From assembly GCF_900108485.1 (NCBI RefSeq), contig NZ_FNXF01000003.1, forward strand, positions 328,530 through 392,529: a stretch of 64,000 bases of DNA. Reading direction: 5' to 3'. This document shows positions 60,696-64,000 of this stretch, piece by piece. This DNA comes from Rheinheimera pacifica. Its GTDB lineage: Bacteria > Pseudomonadota > Gammaproteobacteria > Enterobacterales > Alteromonadaceae. Position numbers and translations under genes: made by a program. The notes below the pieces were generated by a model. That model was not told the origin of the DNA. It worked only from the letters and a program-made list of their open reading frames with translations, and did not search any database. The stretch's first letter is position 1. Each line of letters starts with the position of its first letter.

Positions 60696-60957
60696 GCGAC
60701 ACGCCGTAAACCCATCCCTGGGGGCTCGATTATGAACTTCGTCCATGAAGTTCACCCTTCGGGCCCGCGAGGCGGTTCAAATTCGTTCCTGACGAATTTG
60801 TCTGCCCATCCAGGGCTGCAACGGTCGCTGAAAAAAACACATCCGCACTTGCCTGTTTCATCTGAGCAGGTAAGCGCGCAGTACACTTTGACCGGAACCG
60901 TGTTTTTCAGGGACGAAAAACACGAGCCTACAGGGAGGTATTTACGGCGTGTTCCGG
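60696..60957 (+). repeat. Composite palindromic repeat unit, copy 3, with enlarged structured L
   Basis: L (60696-60828) is 133 bases instead of 62: the centre is replaced by a block holding hairpins GAACTTC-GTCCAT-GAAGTTC and AAATTCGT-TCCTG-ACGAATTT. Spacer and R (60892-60957, inner hairpin CGTGTTTTTC/GAAAAACACG) match the other copies. The unit lies between liuE and the CoA-transferase genes. Confidence 0.85.
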
Positions 60958-61035
60958 CAAAGTTGTACGGAGTGATTACCGTCAAATTAACATTAAGTTT
61001 TCGCTTATAGTTCAGCAAAGAACAGAGGACAACAA

Positions 61036-61737
61036 ATGGCAGGGTTTAATAAAGTCGTAAATAGCTACGAAGACGCCATGGCAGGCCTGCAGGACGGCAT
61101 GACCGTTATTGCCGGTGGCTTTGGCTTATGCGGTATTCCGGAAGGCTTAATTGCTCAGATCAAAAAAATGAAAACCAAAGATTTAACCGTGGTATCAAAC
61201 AACTGCGGTGTAGACGGCTTTGGTTTGGGTATTTTGCTCGAAGATCGGCAAATTAAAAAAATGGTTGCCTCTTATGTAGGTGAAAACGCCCTGTTTGAAA
61301 AACAACTGCTCAGCGGCGAGCTGGAAGTGGAATTAACACCACAAGGCACCCTGGCCGAGAAAATGCGCGCCGGCGGTGCTGGTATACCGGCATTTTTCAC
61401 TGCAACAGGTTATGGCACCCCGGTAGCTGAAGGCAAAGAAACCCGCGAGATTAACGGCCGTCACTATGTACTGGAGCCGGCGATTACCGGTGATTTTGCC
61501 ATAGTGCGCGCCTGGAAAGCTGACCGTTACGGCAACCTGGTATTTCGCCACACCTCAATGAACTTCAACCCGATGGCTGCTACGGCCGGTAAAATTACCG
61601 TGGCTGAAGTAGAAGAAATAGTCGAGCCTGGCGAGCTGGAGCCGTCACAAATTCACACCCCGGGTATTTACGTACAGCGCGTGATCAAAGGCAACTTTGA
61701 AAAACGCATTGAACGTCGTATGGTCCGTCAAGGTTAA
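61036..61737 (+). CDS. 3-oxoacid/acetoacetate CoA-transferase subunit A
   Basis: A 233-residue protein. [22 protein letters not shown] is the family's glycine-rich CoA loop, followed by [23 protein letters not shown] and [16 protein letters not shown]. With subunit B it activates acetoacetate from HMG-CoA lyase, using succinyl-CoA. It is preceded by the ribosome binding site AGAGGA and by repeat copy 3, and is 10 bases before subunit B. Confidence 0.93.
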   Translation: MAGFNKVVNSYEDAMAGLQDGMTVIAGGFGLCGIPEGLIAQIKKMKTKDLTVVSNNCGVDGFGLGILLEDRQIKKMVASYVGENALFEKQLLSGELEVELTPQGTLAEKMRAGGAGIPAFFTATGYGTPVAEGKETREINGRHYVLEPAITGDFAIVRAWKADRYGNLVFRHTSMNFNPMAATAGKITVAEVEEIVEPGELEPSQIHTPGIYVQRVIKGNFEKRIERRMVRQG

Positions 61738-61747
61738 GGAGGCAACA

Positions 61748-62407
61748 ATGGCTTTATCTCGTGAACAGGTTGCCATGCGCGTCGCGCAGGAGCTGCAGGA
61801 CGGTTACTACGTTAATTTAGGTATCGGTATCCCTACGCTGGTGGCGAACTATGTGCCGGCCGGCATAGAAGTAATGCTGCAATCAGAAAACGGCCTGCTC
61901 GGTATGGGCCCCTACCCGACGGAAGCGGAAATTGACGCCGATATGATTAACGCCGGCAAAGAAACCGTTACCGCCATCAAGGGCGCAGCTATTTTCAGCT
62001 CGGCTGAAAGCTTTGCCATGATCCGCGGCGGCCATGTCGATTTAACCGTACTGGGCGCTTTTGAAGTGGATCAAAACGGCAATATCGCCAGCTGGATGAT
62101 CCCGGGCAAACTGGTTAAAGGTATGGGCGGTGCCATGGACTTAGTCGCCGGCGCACAGAATATTGTCGTTACCATGACGCATGCCGACAAATACGGCAAC
62201 AGCAAGCTGCTGGAAAGCTGCACCCTGCCGCTAACCGGGGTGGGCTGTGTAAAGAAAATCGTTACCGACTTAGCCGTACTGGAAGTACGTAACGGCGCTT
62301 TCCACTTATTGGAGCGCGCACCGGGTATTTCAGTCGACGAAATCAAACAGAAAACCGCAGGTAAACTGGTTATCGAAGGCGATGTGCCGGAGATGGTGTT
62401 TAACTAA
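61748..62407 (+). CDS. 3-oxoacid/acetoacetate CoA-transferase subunit B
   Basis: A 219-residue protein. [21 protein letters not shown] and [12 protein letters not shown] with the catalytic Glu47; GAEVDLN-like [42 protein letters not shown] at 61748 is chosen because GGAGG lies six bases before it; a longer ORF overlaps subunit A by 41 bases. It ends the liu transcript; a terminator follows. Confidence 0.93.
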   Translation: MALSREQVAMRVAQELQDGYYVNLGIGIPTLVANYVPAGIEVMLQSENGLLGMGPYPTEAEIDADMINAGKETVTAIKGAAIFSSAESFAMIRGGHVDLTVLGAFEVDQNGNIASWMIPGKLVKGMGGAMDLVAGAQNIVVTMTHADKYGNSKLLESCTLPLTGVGCVKKIVTDLAVLEVRNGAFHLLERAPGISVDEIKQKTAGKLVIEGDVPEMVFN

Positions 62408-62427
62408 ACTGTCGGTTTAATCTATTA

Positions 62428-62465
62428 AGGGCGCCATGATCGCATGATCTTAGCGCTCTTTTTTT
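62428..62465 (+). terminator. Terminator of the liu transcript
   Basis: GGGCGC...GCGCTC with an inner GATC/GATC stem, then a run of seven T. One G-U pair is needed in the outer stem. It lies about 20 bases after the subunit B stop codon. Confidence 0.65.
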
Positions 62466-62477
62466 GACCAAAACAAA

Positions 62478-62511
62478 ATCATGTGATACATTTTAAAAAT
62501 ATCAAATGATA
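62478..62511 (+). promoter_or_regulatory. Twin operators of the Xre-RES module
   Basis: ATCATGTGAT (62478-62487) and TATCAAATGATA (62500-62511) share ATCA-NN-TGAT, with centres 23 bases apart. They lie 12-45 bases before the antitoxin start in AT-rich DNA, where its promoter must be. This is a typical autoregulatory layout for a helix-turn-helix antitoxin. Confidence 0.55.
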
Positions 62512-62522
62512 GAGAATGCATC

Positions 62523-62972
62523 ATGACAGCCTTAGTACGTGAATTTACCCCTACACTCTATTCCGCACCAAATTTGTGGCAGCAGTTGGGTATTGCTGAG
62601 CGCGGGCCTAAATTATATCAGGCGCTGCATGAGGGATTTAGCTACAGCGTATTTGATAAACTGGCAACGGTGTCAATGCTGGATAAAAAGCAGTTGGCGC
62701 AAGTATGTCAGTTAGCGCCAGCTACATTGGCACGGCGGGCAAAGCTGGGTAAATTTACGCAGGAAGAAAGTGACCGGCTACATCGTTTTGCTACCGTGCT
62801 GGTAGCAGCCAATGCCTTGTTCGATAAAGATATGGTAGCAACCAAACGTTGGCTTACAGAGCCGGTATACGGCCTTGGCGATAAAGCGCCGCTGGATATG
62901 TTGGCAACCTCTGCTGAGACGCAGGCGATACTGGATTTAATTGGCCGCTTAGAACACGGTGTGTTTGCCTGA
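62523..62972 (+). CDS. Xre/MbcA/ParS-type antitoxin (DUF2384)
   Basis: A 149-residue protein with an N-terminal helix-turn-helix (GPKLYQALHEGFSYSVFDKLATVSMLDKKQLAQVCQLAPATLARRA) and the C-terminal toxin-binding domain (FATVLVAANALFDKDMVATKRWLTEPVYGLGDKAPLDMLATSAETQAILDLIGRLEHGVFA). The latter ends in the G-x-x-x-P pattern characteristic of RES antitoxins. Stop and RES start overlap by one base (TGATG). Confidence 0.92.
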   Translation: MTALVREFTPTLYSAPNLWQQLGIAERGPKLYQALHEGFSYSVFDKLATVSMLDKKQLAQVCQLAPATLARRAKLGKFTQEESDRLHRFATVLVAANALFDKDMVATKRWLTEPVYGLGDKAPLDMLATSAETQAILDLIGRLEHGVFA

Positions 62973-63433
62973 TGCAGCTGTATCGCTTAGTGCATAACAA
63001 ATGGGCTGCACAAGCATTTGACGGCGAAGGCGCAAAACTTTATGGCGGACGCTGGAACAGCAAAGGTCAGCTGTGTGTCTATACTGCAGGATCTGAAGCC
63101 CTGGCCATACTGGAGATTCTGGTACATTTAAATAACCGCACAGCACTTAAACAGTACAGGCTATTTCAATTAACTATTGCCGCCGAAGCAGTATTATCGG
63201 TTAGTCCTGCGAATCTGCCACAGAGCTGGCAACAACAGCCAGCCAGCATTGACACCGCGCGTATTGGCGATAGCTGGCTGGTACAACAAGCCAGCCTCGC
63301 GTTATCTGTACCCAGTGTTATTGCACCGCGCGAAAACAATATATTGCTTAATCCACAGCATTCGCACTTTAACCAATGTCTGGCAACAATTACCGAACTT
63401 GAATTTATGCCAGACCCACGCTTAACGCTTTAA
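62972..63433 (+). CDS. RES-domain toxin
   Basis: A 153-residue RES protein: LYRLVHNKWAAQAFDGEGAKLYGGRWNSKGQLCVYTAGSEALAILEILVHLNN carries the conserved Arg, Glu and Ser of the family. Members break down cellular NAD+ when not bound by the antitoxin. The end overlaps the convergent dehydrogenase gene by 12 bases. All conserved residues are present, so it should be active. Confidence 0.92.
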   Translation: MQLYRLVHNKWAAQAFDGEGAKLYGGRWNSKGQLCVYTAGSEALAILEILVHLNNRTALKQYRLFQLTIAAEAVLSVSPANLPQSWQQQPASIDTARIGDSWLVQQASLALSVPSVIAPRENNILLNPQHSHFNQCLATITELEFMPDPRLTL

Positions 63434-64000
63434 CCGCGCCAGCAAGCTGGAGGTATCCCAGCGGCTGCCGCCCATTTGCTGCACTTCACTGTAAAACTGA
63501 TCTACTAATGCCGTCAGCGGCAAATGACTGCCGTTCTCACGTGCTTCTGTAAGTGCTATGCCTAAATCTTTGCGCATCCAGTCAACCGCAAACCCAAAAT
63601 CGTATTTACCCTGCAACATGGTTAGCGAGCGGTTTTGCATCTGCCAGGATGAAGCAGCACCTTGTGATATCACCTCTACCACCGCCGCCGCATCTAAGCC
63701 GGCGTTTTGAGCAAAATTCAGCGCTTCGGCCAACCCTTGCACCACCCCGGCAATACAAATCTGGTTTACCATCTTTGCCAGCTGGCCACTGCCAGCCGGG
63801 CCAAGCAGCTTAACGCAACGGGAGTAACACTGAATAGCCGTTTCTGCTTTAACAAAATCGTCACTTTCGCCACCGGTCATTACCGTTAGCACGCCGTTTT
63901 CAGCACCGGCCTGGCCGCCAGATACCGGTGCATCCAAAAAGCCAATACCCTGCTGCTTTGCCGCTTGTGCCAGTTCGCGGGCCAGATTAGCCGACGCAGT
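63422..64000 (-). CDS. NAD(P)-dependent 3-hydroxyisobutyrate dehydrogenase family oxidoreductase, partial
   Basis: The C-terminal 192 residues of a minus-strand gene that enters from beyond the right edge. IGFLDAPVSGGQAGAENGVLTVMTGG is the substrate-binding loop, and GSGQLAKMVNQICIAGVVQGLAEAL contains the catalytic Lys. It is a relative of mmsB in this window (the same loop reads DAPVSGGVGGAKAG there) but a separate gene; tartronate semialdehyde or other beta-hydroxyacids are also possible substrates. The apparent ATG-less ORF start at 63937 is not the true start, since the frame stays open to the window end. Confidence 0.88.
   Translation of the reverse strand, partial: TASANLARELAQAAKQQGIGFLDAPVSGGQAGAENGVLTVMTGGESDDFVKAETAIQCYSRCVKLLGPAGSGQLAKMVNQICIAGVVQGLAEALNFAQNAGLDAAAVVEVISQGAASSWQMQNRSLTMLQGKYDFGFAVDWMRKDLGIALTEARENGSHLPLTALVDQFYSEVQQMGGSRWDTSSLLARLKR

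Noticed and set aside
60752..61018. ORF in the gap before the CoA-transferase genes (YLPVGSCFSSLKNTV)
   Set aside because: It lies inside composite repeat copy 3, and the same translation appears in the R element at 56687; not a gene.

Overview
The window looks like a chromosomal segment of a free-living aquatic gammaproteobacterium of the Alteromonadales type (Rheinheimera/Arsukibacterium/Alishewanella-like). This is an inference from gene content: a LiuR-headed branched-chain amino acid degradation locus, SoxR and CueR, many c-di-GMP proteins, secreted peptidases and a SIMPL protein. No rRNA, tRNA, phage, insertion sequence or CRISPR was recognised. Almost all genes are ordinary and intact.

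1-6.3 kb: a soxR gene with a textbook SoxR promoter driving a divergent flavin/flavodoxin operon that begins with a 30-residue peptide; a diguanylate cyclase; a ferredoxin-reductase plus fatty-acid desaturase pair with a FabR/DesT-like operator; a CBS protein and a DUF4199 protein. 6.4-17.1 kb: a TetR regulator, M28 and M1 peptidases, a SIMPL protein, a LysR/SbtA-type bicarbonate transporter pair, a cueR-copA copper operon with its CueR promoter, and a small DCC/unknown/DUF3429-relic cluster.

17.1-27.8 kb: a tightly overlapped minus-strand signalling operon: response regulator, Hpt protein, stand-alone receiver, a 1618-residue membrane protein with PAS, GAF, PAS, LOV, GGDEF, EAL and receiver domains, a soluble histidine kinase, then an ABC exporter. 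The LOV domain carries the photoactive-cysteine signature, so this is probably a blue-light input to a phosphorelay and c-di-GMP control. A membrane PAS protein lies divergently.

27.8-36.2 kb: a Wzx/Wzy-type polysaccharide locus in two divergent arms (GT4, WecG-like, GT2, polymerase, DUF218 protein; and WecA-like, flippase, pyruvyl transferase). 36.3-44.3 kb: a stress group (large catalase, membrane protein, 23-residue peptide, 53-residue hydrophilic protein), rhodanese, DUF1294 and DUF4440 proteins, and two ParDE modules flanking an EamA exporter whose promoter resembles the SoxR promoter.

44.3-62.4 kb: branched-chain amino acid catabolism. The minus arm holds valine/isoleucine genes (thiolase, mmsA, acyl-CoA dehydrogenase, enoyl-CoA hydratase, 3-hydroxyisobutyryl-CoA hydrolase, mmsB, SDR); the plus arm is liuR, liuABCDE and a two-subunit CoA transferase. 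LiuR-type sites lie between the arms. The intergenic spaces of this locus, and apparently only this locus, are filled with two families of palindromic repeats, each forming a roughly 190-210 bp composite unit. One gene here also has its Shine-Dalgarno sequence buried in a hairpin. 62.5-64 kb: an Xre/RES toxin-antitoxin pair with twin operators, and a dehydrogenase cut by the window end.
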